Below, piece by piece: positions 1-11,000 of a DNA stretch of 64,000 nt. This DNA comes from Pagrus major (taxonomy: Eukaryota > Chordata > Actinopteri > Spariformes > Sparidae): the NCBI RefSeq assembly GCF_040436345.1, contig NC_133215.1, positions 25,223,806 to 25,287,805 of the forward strand, in the 5' to 3' direction. The translations under genes were made by a program, and so were the position numbers. Every line of letters begins with the position of its first letter. Position 1 is the first letter of the stretch. The notes under the pieces are model-generated. The model was given only the letters and a program-made list of their open reading frames with translations. It had not been told where the DNA came from and made no database searches.

Positions 1-735
1 TAATCCAATGTTGGCTAAGAATGAAAATTAGAGGCCCACCCAAAGACTGGACATCAAAAATTAACTATTCATAATTGAAATGATGCAAGATGACGTTGTG
101 TAAAATCTGTTATCAAACATGGCTTTTATTTTTGAAAACTCTGACCGGAAGTGGTGCTCATCATTCTTTCTGGCATGACGCTTGCCAAGCATGGTAGCTT
201 TCCGTCCTGATGAAAATATCAAAGTGTGCGGTGCCCTTGTCTTCTGTCACAGAGCTGGTAGTTATTGCGGTGAGTCCCGGAGCACAGAGGGAAGACTGTC
301 CCGCCTGGAGTGTCACTGTCCTCGGCCGTCAGGAAGCACCGTGTCCCCCCTCTTCTGACTGACTGATCACCTGCATGTGGAGCGGCTTTCTCCTTGGATG
401 ACCTACACGCAACCTCTCTCAGGAGCAGCAGACGTCGCTTCATTACAGTTGAACACCTGCTGGTCAGGAGGAGCAGCGGGACACGTATCAATATACAGCG
501 GGCAACAAGTCAAAGCGAGAGTCCCGCAGGCCTCAGGCCGACTCCAGAGCAGCTGACCTGGGGAACAAAATACGACGTTGCTAATTTTTTTTCTCCCATC
601 GTGGCTGCGTCAGGAGGGGCAGACACCGGAGTGGAAGTCCTGCAGAGTTGACAGTCAATGACAGCACCTGATAAATAACAAGACAGACGGACGGCCTTTG
701 AAGAGGGACACTACATCATCCGTGGAGGTTACATG
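1..735 (+). promoter_or_regulatory. mcrip2: mcrip2 upstream region and 5' UTR, with ETS-type site
   Basis: ACCGGAAGTG at 144-153 is a strong ETS/GABP-type site of the kind found near housekeeping TSSs. A possible non-coding first exon could end at gcg|gtgagt (about 268) and rejoin after the pyrimidine tract and cag near 613. This splice is inferred. No TATA box is evident. Short ORFs on both strands here have no recognisable family. Confidence 0.4.
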
Positions 736-787
736 ATGTACACAATCACCAGAGGTCCCAGCAAACTTGTTACACAACGGAGGACAG
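736..787 (+). CDS. mcrip2: mcrip2 coding exon 1
   Basis: Encodes MYTITRGPSKLVTQRRT plus the first base of a Gly codon. The donor is acag|gttagtg. An in-frame ATG three bases upstream (733) would add one Met. Confidence 0.9.
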
Positions 788-3700
788 GTTAGTGAATGGA
801 TGCGCATGATGCAAAGTCACATCATCAGATCCACTGTAAAGTTTGGGCTCATGCAGCAGTGAAAAGCCCCCGTGTTTGCCTGCGGAGGGGTTAAAGGTAA
901 ACTGCGCCGTGCGTGAAACTATTCAACCCTACATTTTGTCTTGAAGGTCCCACGCAACAAATCGAGAGCAAATTCAGCGACCTGAAGCTCAAGCCGACGT
1001 CTTGGCTGTCATCGAGGTAAGTGTCCATACTGATGTGTTGTTTTGGTGTATTTGTTGTGAGATCGTCTCTGCGGGCCGTTTGAGCCGCGTGGGCCCAAAA
1101 TACTCACGCACGTGCGCCGTGAGTGCGATCATGTAACCGTGACTTTGGTAAAGCCGCTGCACCCATTATCGGACGCAGCTTTTCCCCGCAAATTCTCGCA
1201 GTTTCTCTGCGGTCTATTACCGCGTGATTTTGCGCGAGACAGCCGACGGTCCTTCCCCCGCCTGTCGGCGGGCTGTGACGCCGGTTCTGACCCACCTGTC
1301 CTGCCGGGGTTCCTGTGCTCCCTTCAGGTGCTGCTCGGACATAGCAACACCATTCAAAGACGTACTCAGCTGCCAGTTTGTAGGTGCACTTAGCTTAAAC
1401 AGCTCAAATGAGGAGGACAAAACCTCTCGGTGTGATGTAATGCACATAAACATAGTCATTCAAAGCCTCTCTAAAACATTTATAACGTTGATGAAATTTG
1501 GACGTCTTGCAGGAATGTTTGAGAATGCATTAGTGTTATGTAAGAGGTGTACCAAGGACTTGTTGAAAGGCATTCTGGGAAAAAGAAAGCAACGTTCAGT
1601 CATTTAAAGGTCCAGTGTGCAGAATTTAGAGGGATTTGGGGTCAGAAAGTGAATATAATATTGATAATTGTGTATTCATTAGTGTTTAATTGCCTGAAAT
1701 CAAGAGCTGTTGTGTTTTTGTTACCTTATGAACCTTTTATGTCCACAAAGGGAGCGGGTCGTCTTCCACAGAGGCCGCCATGTTGCACCGCCATCTTTCT
1801 TCAGCAGCCCAGGCAATCAAACACTGATGCTAGAGAGGGTCTTTAGCATGTACGCATATTATCTATTTAACAATAGAACTAGATACCCAAGGATGGCACC
1901 TATTCAGTTCAATGAGACTTGCTCGCCAGGCTCATACACCAGAAACAAGTTTCTAGTTTCTGAGTTTACTTCCTGGTTATGCGGCCGATACACGAGTCCC
2001 CGCTTTGCCCATAGACCTCACCTTGTGATGACATTGCAGTTTTGTTTATTCCTTTTCTGAGCTTGAGGAAAGATTTACGAGTTTAAAACCTCCATGACTT
2101 GAAAAATCTTAATATAAATAGTCATAATTGACCTTCGAGGTGTCCTGTCAACAGTTTTACAGACTTCTGTTTTATAATAGCAGTCTATGGGGAAAATGCT
2201 TTTCAGACCACAGGTGATCTTTCTGCTGCAATACTGTGAGTGGCCACTGGGCAAAATTGGAACCAAAGACCCTCATATCCAGGTCTAAATAGTAGATTCA
2301 TGGTTTTACAAGTTTAGGTGACGGTGAGGGGAGGGCTATTTAGTTGGTTGCTAACAGCAACATCACTGCTAGATGCCACTTACATTCGACACACTGGACC
2401 TTTTAAGGACAGATTAAACAGCAAAAACTCAACACGGCTTGCTGTAAAATCATTTTCTCTGAGCTCCCTCCTGATGAAGACAGTGAGATACATCTGAAAA
2501 AAACTGAATTATTGTTGTATGTCCAGAATCAAGAATGAACCATCAATCTCAATTTGTCTAAAAGCTAAAGACACAACCTCAGGCGACAAACAGCAGTCAG
2601 ACATATAGTTTTCAGCAGTTAACAGGCAACCAGCATCATTTTTTAATCACTGTGCGTTGTAACTGTTTGTTGCAGGCTGTCCTAATCCGTCGAGTTGACA
2701 TTAACCCTGTCTGATCTCTCTCCAGCTCTCCGCCCCCTAAGATCGTGTTCAATCGTCTGAACGGGAAACGCTACCACAGTGCAGCCACACAGAAGACCGC
2801 CAGCCCAGCAGAGGGGTTCACTCCGGCACATGAAGAGAACGTCAGATTTGTGTATGAAGGTGAGAGACGCAGGATCAATACATGAGCAGATGTGGGTCAC
2901 AGTGCCAAGGTCAGACCACCAGGGCCAATCCTGAAGCCGGGAGAGATTGTAGATCCCCCTCTTAACCCAACAAGGTCAGAGGTTGAGAGGATGGAACTGG
3001 GACATTGTGGTGGGCAGATAATCTCATACGCATTTCTTCCTGACTGAGCAGCTGCAATAAAATTGATCGGTTACTTTGGGGCTACAATTTGACTCATTGT
3101 CAAAGCGGAAAAAACAAGCAGCGCCTGACTGATGCAGCTGTTTTTATTTTAAGAGAATCGTTGCTTGTAGTCTGTAAAACCCAACAATGATTAAAAATCA
3201 GGACTGTGCACCTTCCACCCTGTGCTGAAGTTTACCAAGCATGCGTTACTGCTGGCCAGTACTTCATGCCCCGGTGGAAATGAATGACTCGTAGAGCTCA
3301 ATGGGCTTGAACCATCTTATCTGTGTTACTCTTGGACAGCTGCCAGTGAAGACTGGTCTGTGGCATCCTTTTGTGACCATAAAGTTCAGCCTGGGAAAAG
3401 CTCTTTTTTTTTCTTCTTCACTGCTCACTCCTAAAGAAAAACCTCCGGCACAGTCCGTCGAGTTGTGTTAAGATGAATGACCTGATGGGTCCACTGTGAT
3501 AGGAAAGCTGAAAAGGCCACAAATGTCACCTCCAGACATGTTTAAATAACATTTTACCCAAACACATGCACACATATTCACATAGCTACATGTTCTTTAT
3601 ATGTGACATCCACTCAGAGTGATACAGGCTGCACAAAGGAAATCATGTTTGTGTTCAAGGCGAGTCAAACCTTCAGGCTTATCTGTGGGTGAAGCTGGAA

Positions 3701-6192
3701 AACCTTCACCCACTGCAGATAAAACACACCACAGACCAGTGCAGCCCTCTCCTAAGGGTGTTGGGAAGAGTGTCAGAGGTGAGATCAGAAATGTAAGGTA
3801 AAAAAGAAAAGAGAAATGTTGTTCTCAAGTAATAGAAATGGTTTGCCTGTGCCTACACTTGTAGGTAGACTCAGTGAGTGATGCCGGCTCAGGCGTGTGT
3901 GAGCTGACCAATCAGAGCAAGGGGGGTGTCCTTAAAGAGTTAGGAGCGTTTCAGACAAAGAGGGTTTGGACAGTATGAGAGAACTGATGGGTATTTTGAG
4001 CAAAAAAGCTAGTAAACCTATTCTAGTAGTAACCAAAACTAAAATGATGAACCTGTAAATGAGCATAATATGTCTCCTTCATATCCGTAGAATCTGTGTA
4101 GTCTAATCTATAAGGCAATGTAAGTCAATAAACCATAATGACTGTATCATAAAAATCAACCTGCATTTCGCTCTACAGCGCTTTTCTCTATGCCACCATG
4201 CATTATCTCCACTTTTTGCACCACATGTAACACAACATAATGTTAAGTGCATACAACGTGAAGCTTTTTGCTGCAAGAGGAATCGATGCTGTAGCTGTTA
4301 TTGTTATTTTAGATACATTTTAGATCCACAGGAGGTCCATTTTCATAGGGTTTCAAAACGAGCCTTAATCCAGGCTGAAATCCAAATCAAAAGTCCTGTT
4401 GACCAAGGATGCGTTCAAGTGAATTCAGTTTCTACTATGTGTGTTTGTTTGTGTGCAGCATGGCAGGAAGTGGAGCAGAAGCTGGTGGACGGAGACGCAG
4501 GGGAGCCAACTGACAGCCCCGGGCCCATTCAGTACACTGAGAAGACTCCCAGTGCTGCGATGAAAAGTAAGTTCCTGCGTCTGCACTTTTACTCAGGCCT
4601 CTTTTGGATTAGCACACAGTTCCCATTCATTCACCTGCAAAGACTCTTCAAAGAATGACAACAAAGTAAATTGGCCCTCATATCTCAATACTCAGTTTTA
4701 TGACATCCACACAGATTAACCCTCTTCCTGCGTTTTAACTCCCTGAACTTTGAACCAGTAATATCTCTATCTTTTTATTATTCCTGGTATCACATGCAGA
4801 TCTGCAGCCAGACGGCAGCTCTTGTAATAGTTTGTATTAATTTTTAACTCTTCTTAAGTCTATGACAACCGGGCTGGTCTAAATAAACCAGCCCCGACTA
4901 CTGATTACATGTATCGTCTTGATTCGCACACACGTCTGCTCTGGTTCTTCTTCTTCTGTGGCTCGCTGCCCTGAAAGGTTGTGACAGATTCACTGCAGAA
5001 TACAATTTTTTAGAATTCTGAATTATCTAAACCACCTTTCATGGATTGTTGTAAAGATATTCATGGTTACCAGAAGATAAATCCTGCTGAATTTGGTGAT
5101 CTCTGCTAGTGCCACAAAGAGGTTTATAATTGTGCTTTTCAGTGAAATGTCTCAACAACTACTGGATCGGTTGCATTCAGTTTGGTACAGATGTTCATGG
5201 TCCTCTCAGAAGAAGGCTGGGCGAGATGGCCTTAAAATAATAGTGCACTGTTTTAGGCCATATTGTGATACGTGATATATATCTCGATATTTTGTAAAAA
5301 AAAAATTGTTTTATTTTATAAAATCAAATATCAAACCAAAATACCTCTATTGATCTTGCAGTATTGTCGGGATGATTATCAGCACTGATGTGGATATAAT
5401 GTCTAACTGGGTAAAGGCAACTATTAGAACAAGTAGACCAGTCTAAGTTTAGAAAATGACATGTTTTTGCTTCACTTATTCCAATAACGCCTTTTTAAAC
5501 TTTATTTTCAATTCTGCAGGTCAGTAAATTAAAGAACATGTTTTAACCATTTGAATTTTCACCAATTTCTATCACTTAAGCAGGTCAGTCCAATATGGAA
5601 GACGGACAGAAATTAAGTTAAAGTGGCGTTATCAGCAGAAGTTATGCAGAAACAAGTTGGAAGTTTCCTGGAAATGTATGAAAGAAATTACCAGTTATTC
5701 ATTAATAATTAGCAAATGTTAGCACGCCAAAAGGCTAAACTGAATTGGTAAACACACCTGCTGAACATCAGCATGTTAGTATAGTCATTGTGACATTAGC
5801 ATTATTGAAGTACTTACTTGAAACTAGCAACACCTTTGGACATTTCTGGTGCATTTATATCCTTAATCTTTGTTTTCGTTTCTAAACATTTTAAACTTTG
5901 TGACACAGATTTGAAATTCTAACATTGACTTGGTTGACATTTTGTCACCCCCTCTGGTTTTTATTTTGTTATCTGTCCAGATCATCTCTCGTTTCTGTGA
6001 AACTGAATTTGAATTTGACATCCATGTGACAAAATGAATAATTAATGAACAAAATGAATGAATCACAGAACACGGATTACGCTTTAATTCTCTGACCCCT
6101 CTGTTGTTTTCGTCTCTGCAGACTTTGTGCCCATAGACCTGGAGGAGTGGTGGGCTCAGCGCTTCCTTGCCAACATTGCCAACCTTTCATGA
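736..6192 (+). CDS. mcrip2: mcrip2 (FAM195A), MAPK-regulated corepressor-interacting protein 2, complete
   Basis: Five coding exons join in frame: 736-787, 947-1016, 2726-2859, 4459-4566 and 6122-6192 (435 nt, 144 aa plus TGA). Every junction is GT/AG. The product starts MYTITRGPSKL, has a central block with FTPAHEENVRFVYEAWQ and ends NFVPIDLEEWWAQRF...NLS. This matches the start, middle and end of vertebrate MCRIP2 (human about 160 aa, from memory). The paralogue MCRIP1 lacks the MYTIT start and the WWAQ end. There are two ATGs, at 733 and 736. I chose 736 because it has A at -3 and matches the known N-terminus. Family knowledge: MCRIP1/2 are small, mostly disordered proteins that bind DDX6 and go to stress granules; MCRIP1 binds CtBP through a PxDLS-like motif, and PIDLE here is its counterpart without the serine. 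The gene converges on slx4. Confidence 0.93.
947..1016 (+). CDS. mcrip2: mcrip2 coding exon 2
   Basis: Acceptor ttgaag|gtccc, donor tcgag|gtaagt. Encodes GPTQQIESKFSDLKLKPTSW and a Ser-rich end. The GPTQQ stretch is also in human MCRIP2. Confidence 0.88.
1604..2406. mobile_element. TTAA-flanked DNA element in mcrip2 intron 2
   Basis: The left end TTAAAGGTCCAGTGTGCAGA (from 1604) and the right end (2385-2406), read in reverse complement as TTAAAAGGTCCAGTGTG, form an inverted pair. TTAA lies at both edges. From memory, 'aggtccagtgtg ... cacactggacct' is a very common teleost MITE. The interior includes text resembling that family (cgccatgttgcaccgccat). No transposase was seen. Confidence 0.7.
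2726..2859 (+). CDS. mcrip2: mcrip2 coding exon 3
   Basis: Acceptor ctctccag|c, donor tgaag|gtgaga. Encodes PPPKIVFNRLNGKR and the family signature FTPAHEENVRFVYE. Confidence 0.93.
2860..4458 (+). other. mcrip2 intron 3, no feature recognised
   Basis: About 1.6 kb of intron. I saw no exon-like ORF of known family, no RNA gene and no repeat I could classify. It carries a short pyrimidine run near 3405. Confidence 0.5.
4459..4566 (+). CDS. mcrip2: mcrip2 coding exon 4
   Basis: Acceptor gtgtgcag|ca, donor gaaaa|gtaagt. Encodes AWQEVEQKLVDGDAGEP and IQYTEKTPSAAMK, matching the PVQYVERTPNP region of the human protein. Confidence 0.92.
5036..5835. repeat. Degenerate teleost interspersed repeat in mcrip2 intron 4
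   Basis: Text at 5040-5215 (attcatggttaccagaagat; tttggtgatc; gtctcaacaactactggat) and at 5740-5810 (catcagcatgttagtatag, gacattagcatt) matches two parts of a widespread fish repeat known to me. The middle, about 5225-5300, is AT-rich with gatatatatctcgatatttt and looks like a separate hAT-like insertion. Class is assigned from memory. Confidence 0.5.
6122..6192 (+). CDS. mcrip2: mcrip2 coding exon 5 with stop codon
   Basis: Acceptor ctctgcag|ac. Encodes the conserved C-terminus FVPIDLEEWWAQRFLANIAN, ending LS and TGA at 6190-6192. Confidence 0.93.
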
Positions 6193-6887
6193 CCTGCTGA
6201 GGCTTTGAGTCGGGACAGGAAGCACCGCGTCGATGCTCCGTAGGTGAAGGCATCATGAGTGTGGAGAGGATCCGTCTCCAGGATCTGCGGTACGAAATGC
6301 TCGTACGTAATTTGGAATCTGATTTGATGCCTGTGCTTCACGCTGCTGTAGAGAAAAGTGGGTGCACAACACGAAACCCCCCTGATGCAACGACAGTGAC
6401 CTGATTGACTCACAGCGCTGACTTGATGTTGTGCTGCTGCGAAGGACCCGTCTTTCTCTACTTGAATGATGAATCAGATAGAAGTTGAGATTTTTTTCTT
6501 GCTCAAGAACCTGCCTCCTTTCTCAAGTGTGCTCAGCTGTATGTACGCTGTGGCTGATCTTTTAATATAAATCTATTGAAGAGCAAAAAAAGTAAAATGT
6601 TTTTCAAAAATCTCCTGTGTGATGAATCATTTCTGTGAATTTAACTCCTTGTTCTTATTTAAGAGAACACATTTAGCATGTGTTTATTTGGTAAAATACC
6701 TCATGCGGAGGATTAATTATTGTACCATCACATACATGAATGTGTGAAATCTCATTTCCCAACTGTTTAAACACTTCTCCTGAAATAATAGCTCAGTTTC
6801 TGAACTGTGAATGCAACTGAAAACTGTAATGCATTTTGTCAGTCTCCACAAATCTCTTGCAAAATAGAACACTGCAATTAAAATCAT

Positions 6888-7260
6888 TGATGGAATGTAA
6901 CTGAGTACATTTACTCAAATACTATACTACAGTACAATTTAGAGGTATTTGTACCTAACTTGAGTATTTCCATTTTATGCTACTTTTCTTCCACTGCAAT
7001 AACAAATTCAAATTTTTACAAAAAATGTGAATATTCAACCCATGGTGAACAATATACACAAAAAAACCTGCAGCAGGTTTGGTGAGGTGACCTCGACCAC
7101 TGAGCAGAACAGAACAGGAGTTGGGAGTAATTTAGACTGAAGAAACAGAAACCCCTTTGATTGAATGCTTGCTATTGATAATGGATTACTTATCAACGGT
7201 TTATAAGTAACTAGTACTCTGAGGAGCGTTTAAAAGAATACTTTGTACTTTTTGCACTGA
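6888..7260. repeat. Teleost interspersed repeat (gtacatttactcaa type), split
   Basis: 6897-7000 reads like the very common percomorph repeat 'aactgagtacatttactcaagtact...tacttgagtatttccattttatgctac'. A second part (gaatactttgtactttttgca) is at 7235-7255. It abuts the slx4-derived duplicate that begins at 7261. Confidence 0.6.
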
Positions 7261-7465
7261 TTGAGGATCATCTTGTGCTCCGATAAAGGCCGAACACCAA
7301 ACCTGCACAGGGGAGAAAGTACGTGGCTTTTGTGACGGACAGACGAACAAACAGATGGACGGGAGGAAAACAGCCCGAGATAGAAAGCGGAGTCAGACTA
7401 AGTTGACAGTGACACAGTGGGAGGTTATTGGATAGGCTCCTCAGTTAATAGCCTTGATTAGACAA
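7261..7465 (-). pseudogene. Diverged duplicate of slx4 intron 11 / exon 12 junction
   Basis: The segment aligns in the same orientation with 8529-8755, sharing gataggctcctcagttaata and aaaggccgaacaccaaacc. On the minus strand it holds an intact ctgtgcag acceptor followed by codons for FGVRPL and then a diverged end (SEHKMIL in place of PKRQMIL). It lies beyond the slx4 stop and likely polyA sites, so it is not part of the main mRNA. Confidence 0.75.
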
Positions 7466-7536
7466 GTAGAACTGTATGCCTCCAACAAACCTGACAGACA
7501 AAATGATTTTTAAGCGGTTACATACTGGAATGTTGC

Positions 7537-7549
7537 TTTAATAAATAAA
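7537..7549. terminator. Overlapping polyA signals for mcrip2 (+) and slx4 (-)
   Basis: The plus strand reads AATAAA at 7540-7545 and again at 7544-7549. The minus strand reads ATTAAA from 7542 to 7537, 94 nt past the slx4 stop, with another ATTAAA at 7571-7566. mcrip2 would then have a 3' UTR of about 1.35 kb; an alternative nearer signal is AATATA at 6564-6569. Use of these signals is inferred. Confidence 0.4.
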
Positions 7550-7635
7550 ACGTAACTGAATGCAGTTTAATCCAAGTGTCAAGGCTAGACTAGACCGTTC
7601 ACAGTTTCTTTTATACCTTTCTTGCAGTCAAAGTT

Positions 7636-8020
7636 TTAAAATACAGCTGGAACACCTCTTTTCCTGCTCGCTCCGCTTTCACCCGCTGCTTTTGCCCCCC
7701 TGCCCGTCCTCTTTCCCCTCCTACGGCTCGGTGCGGTGTGGCCCTGTTTGGCCGTGGTGAAGGTGATGCCCTGGGAGTCCAAGTAGTCCACCAGCTTGGC
7801 GGCACCCAAACGGATCCCGGCAGCCTTGAGTCGTCCCTGGAGATGGGACAAGACCAGAGGCTCGTACTGAAGGATCTGAGTGTACAGTTCAGAGTCAGAC
7901 AGGATGAAGGAGCGCACAGCCCGGAGGCGATCCTCGAGGCGAGTCGCCACCTGGGAGGAGGATATGCCGCCATCGCTGTCTGAGTCGGCATCGGAGGAGA
8001 GGCACAGCACTGGGTTGGAC
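7636..8020 (-). CDS. slx4: slx4 coding exon 13 (C-terminal SLX1-binding domain) with stop
   Basis: Encodes SNPVLCLSSDADSDSDGG, then RAVRSFILSDSELYTQILQY and GIRLGAAKLVDYLDSQGITF TTA, ending in a basic tail. The TAA is at 7636-7638. The helical core matches the conserved C-terminal domain that holds SLX1. Confidence 0.95.
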
Positions 8021-11000
8021 CTGTTGAAAGCAGGAAGAGGTTAAGTGCACGTAATGTGTTTATGGAAGTGTTTTTAAAGTGACAAAATTTAGGATTTTAT
8101 TTCATTTTTTTACATTTGAAAGGATTCTAATACGTCATTTTGAGCTACAAGCAGGAAAAACGTAGTGTCTGAAATAACGAGCCCCCTGAAAATGTGTATG
8201 TGCAGTTACAGATGAGATGATCCACACATTTAAATACACGAGTTACCTTTCAGATTCTTCACTGGCAGCAGTTGAAGATGTGTTGGAGCCCTGTGAGGCA
8301 GACAGCAGCTCAGCCTCCTCCTCTCTGTTGTGTCTCAGCGGGGAGGTATCAGCGGAGACTCTGGGCTCTTTAAACCTCACTGTCTGAGTGCAGGAGAGCG
8401 GCCTGTTGCCAGCGGACACTGAACTGCTGGGTGGGGGCTTCACCTGAGCTGTGCGGCCCGCAGAGGGTACCTCCTCTTCCTCCTCAGAGCTGTCCAGCTG
8501 GTGGGTGTACTGGTGGATCTCCTTCAGCTTGAGGATCATCTGGCGCTTCGGTAAAGGCCGAACACCAAACCTGCACAGAGGAGAAAGTTAGTTTGTCACA
8601 GACAGACAAATTGAGCCAGCCCCTGCTACAAACAGACAGGTGGATGGATGGAAGGAAGAGAACCTGAGATGGAAAGTCAGACAGAGACTGAAGCTGACAG
8701 TGACAACGTGGGAGGTAATCGGATAGGCTCCTCAGTTAATAGCCTTGATTAGAACAAAACAAAAAACAAGTGGTCCCTCTCTGAGAGTGAACTGACTGAC
8801 CTGTTGAGTTTGTTCTTGAGGTCCGGTGTGTCCATGTCAGAGTAGTGAGGCATGGGAGTGATGGGCACCAACGTACGACACCTTTTATTGTGTGATGAAG
8901 CTGACGTGACACAAACAGGAAGACATTTAATAAAAATACTGTCCGATTGCTGCAGCAGAACTTAATACATAAGATGCACTGAAATCAAACGTTCAAGTTA
9001 ATACATGTCTTTAAATAAATCCTAACCAAAGAGCCCTTAAAAACTACAAACAATAAACAGACACTCGCACTGTAAGGCATCATTCACATGATGTTCAGGA
9101 CATTTTGGTGTTACCGGTGATTAAGTGTTAAGAAATCACTGTTTGTGACTTATTTGATAGTTTTCTTCATCTTCTGTGAAAGTTAATTGAATATCTTGGG
9201 GTTATTTGATTGTTGATCAGACAAAACCGGACATCTGAACATTTCAACTTCGGCTTCAGGAGATTTTCTGCCACTTACAAACCAGTTAATCGAGATTATG
9301 ACGTCAGTTGCAACCCAAAATGTAATCAGTTATCAAATCGCTGCAAGTCTGTTTTGACTAAATCATTTGATTAATCGTCTAAGAAATAAATAATACATCT
9401 GGAAGAACAAGTTGCAAGAAATATTGTGCAGGCTGTTTGAGGCCTTCTTGAGTCATTGGACTAAAGCAATATCTATATTTGGCTTTTCTTTTTGGTTCTG
9501 TTTCGGCTCTTTATCATTTTATTTTCTTCTCTCTAGACACACTGGTGCACTGTTATCGAATCACCAGTTTGTTTCTACTTATGCAACAACTAAAGAAGTA
9601 TAAAACCAGCTGCTCTACAGAGCAGAGAAGGGATAGACTGATTATCAGGGTATATATTCAGCATTCTTCAGATTATCGGTATCAGTGGTTTTTCTGTCAG
9701 ATTGCCAATAAACAAATTTAAAACTGCAAATGATAATCAGTTCAAAATATCGATTATCGCTCTACTTAATTTCTAGCAAAAGCCATATTGGTCGACCCCT
9801 AGAGCAGATGATGATGATTTAGGAGTATCTTTCAGCAGAAATGGAAATATTAATGGAGGAAATGTGACAAATAAAATGCTTTTATTCTTTGTTAATGCCT
9901 CAAGACATGGAAGTTGTAACCATTCTTTAGGGCAGGCTTGATGAAAGTGATTAGTTTGATTTGGTCTGATAAAATAATAGAACTGCGGATGAATGTAGTT
10001 TTTTACAACTACACTTGAGTCAAAATACAAGTACTGTGTTGAGAGTAAGACTACTCACCAGGTGTTTTGAGCTGGGCACAAGCGTTTACCCTCCTAGAGA
10101 GAGGAAGAGCCTCCTCCTCTTCCTCCTCCCAGCTGTCCCATATGTTGGGGTCCAGGAGGCTGTTGTTGATCCCTGGTGTGGTCTGGATGGTGGGATCAGG
10201 TGGTGAGGGGGTGAATGAAGGGCCTGTATGAGCCTGTACACTTGTGGATGGATGTGTACTGTGGGCCTTGGATGGAGAGGAGACGGTCGCGCTGCTACGA
10301 CTCTTCAAGGACTGGACACTATGATCAGTAGAGGAAGATGACCTGGCTGGTTCTCGTCGTCCTGAGCTGTTCTCGTGCTGGCTGGATCCTGCGCTGTCCT
10401 CCAGCCTCAGACTGAAGCAGCCTGGGTTAGCCTCTACGGAGACGTCAAGGCCCCACGAGTCGTTGAAAGCTATGGGGGGCTCGTCCATGGCCATGAAGCT
10501 CTGCTGGAAACTGGATTCAGCAACTTCTGCCACTCCGGTTACTCCTGGTGCTTCTTCCAGCTCTCCTTCCTCACATGTCTCTTTATTTTCGCAATGTAAC
10601 TCCCTTTCTCCTTCATCATCTCTTATTCCCCTTGTTGTCTCGTCTCTACTCCTGAACTCATTAGATCGTCGACTTTGACGAGAAGAGTCGCTGTGTCTCT
10701 GTGAACTTTGAAGACCTCTGTGAGAAGAAGAAGCGGGTGGATCTGAAGGGTCGGACAGAGGGGAGAGATGAAAGCTCCCCAACTCCGTTTTCTCCAGGCT
10801 ATCAGATGCCACACTATCCCCTCCTTGACTTGTCGACCTCTGCTCAGTGAGCGGAGAGGTTGTGAGAAGAACAGGTGGCTGTTGGAGCTCAGTGTGCAGG
10901 GGAGTGCTGCTGTACGGTTGGAGCTGGGGGTGGAGGGGTGTGTCATGCTTCAAGGAAGTCAAGCTCAGACGCTTAGATTGGCTCGAGGGAACTGCAAACA

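Noticed and set aside
1112..2060. Several overlapping ORFs in mcrip2 intron 2
   Set aside because: No family resemblance, and part lies in a TTAA-flanked repeat. mcrip2 splicing skips them.
8886..8900. Closer acceptor (ataaaag) for slx4 exon 11
   Set aside because: It breaks the reading frame with exon 10; the cacgtcag site at 8901-8902 keeps it.
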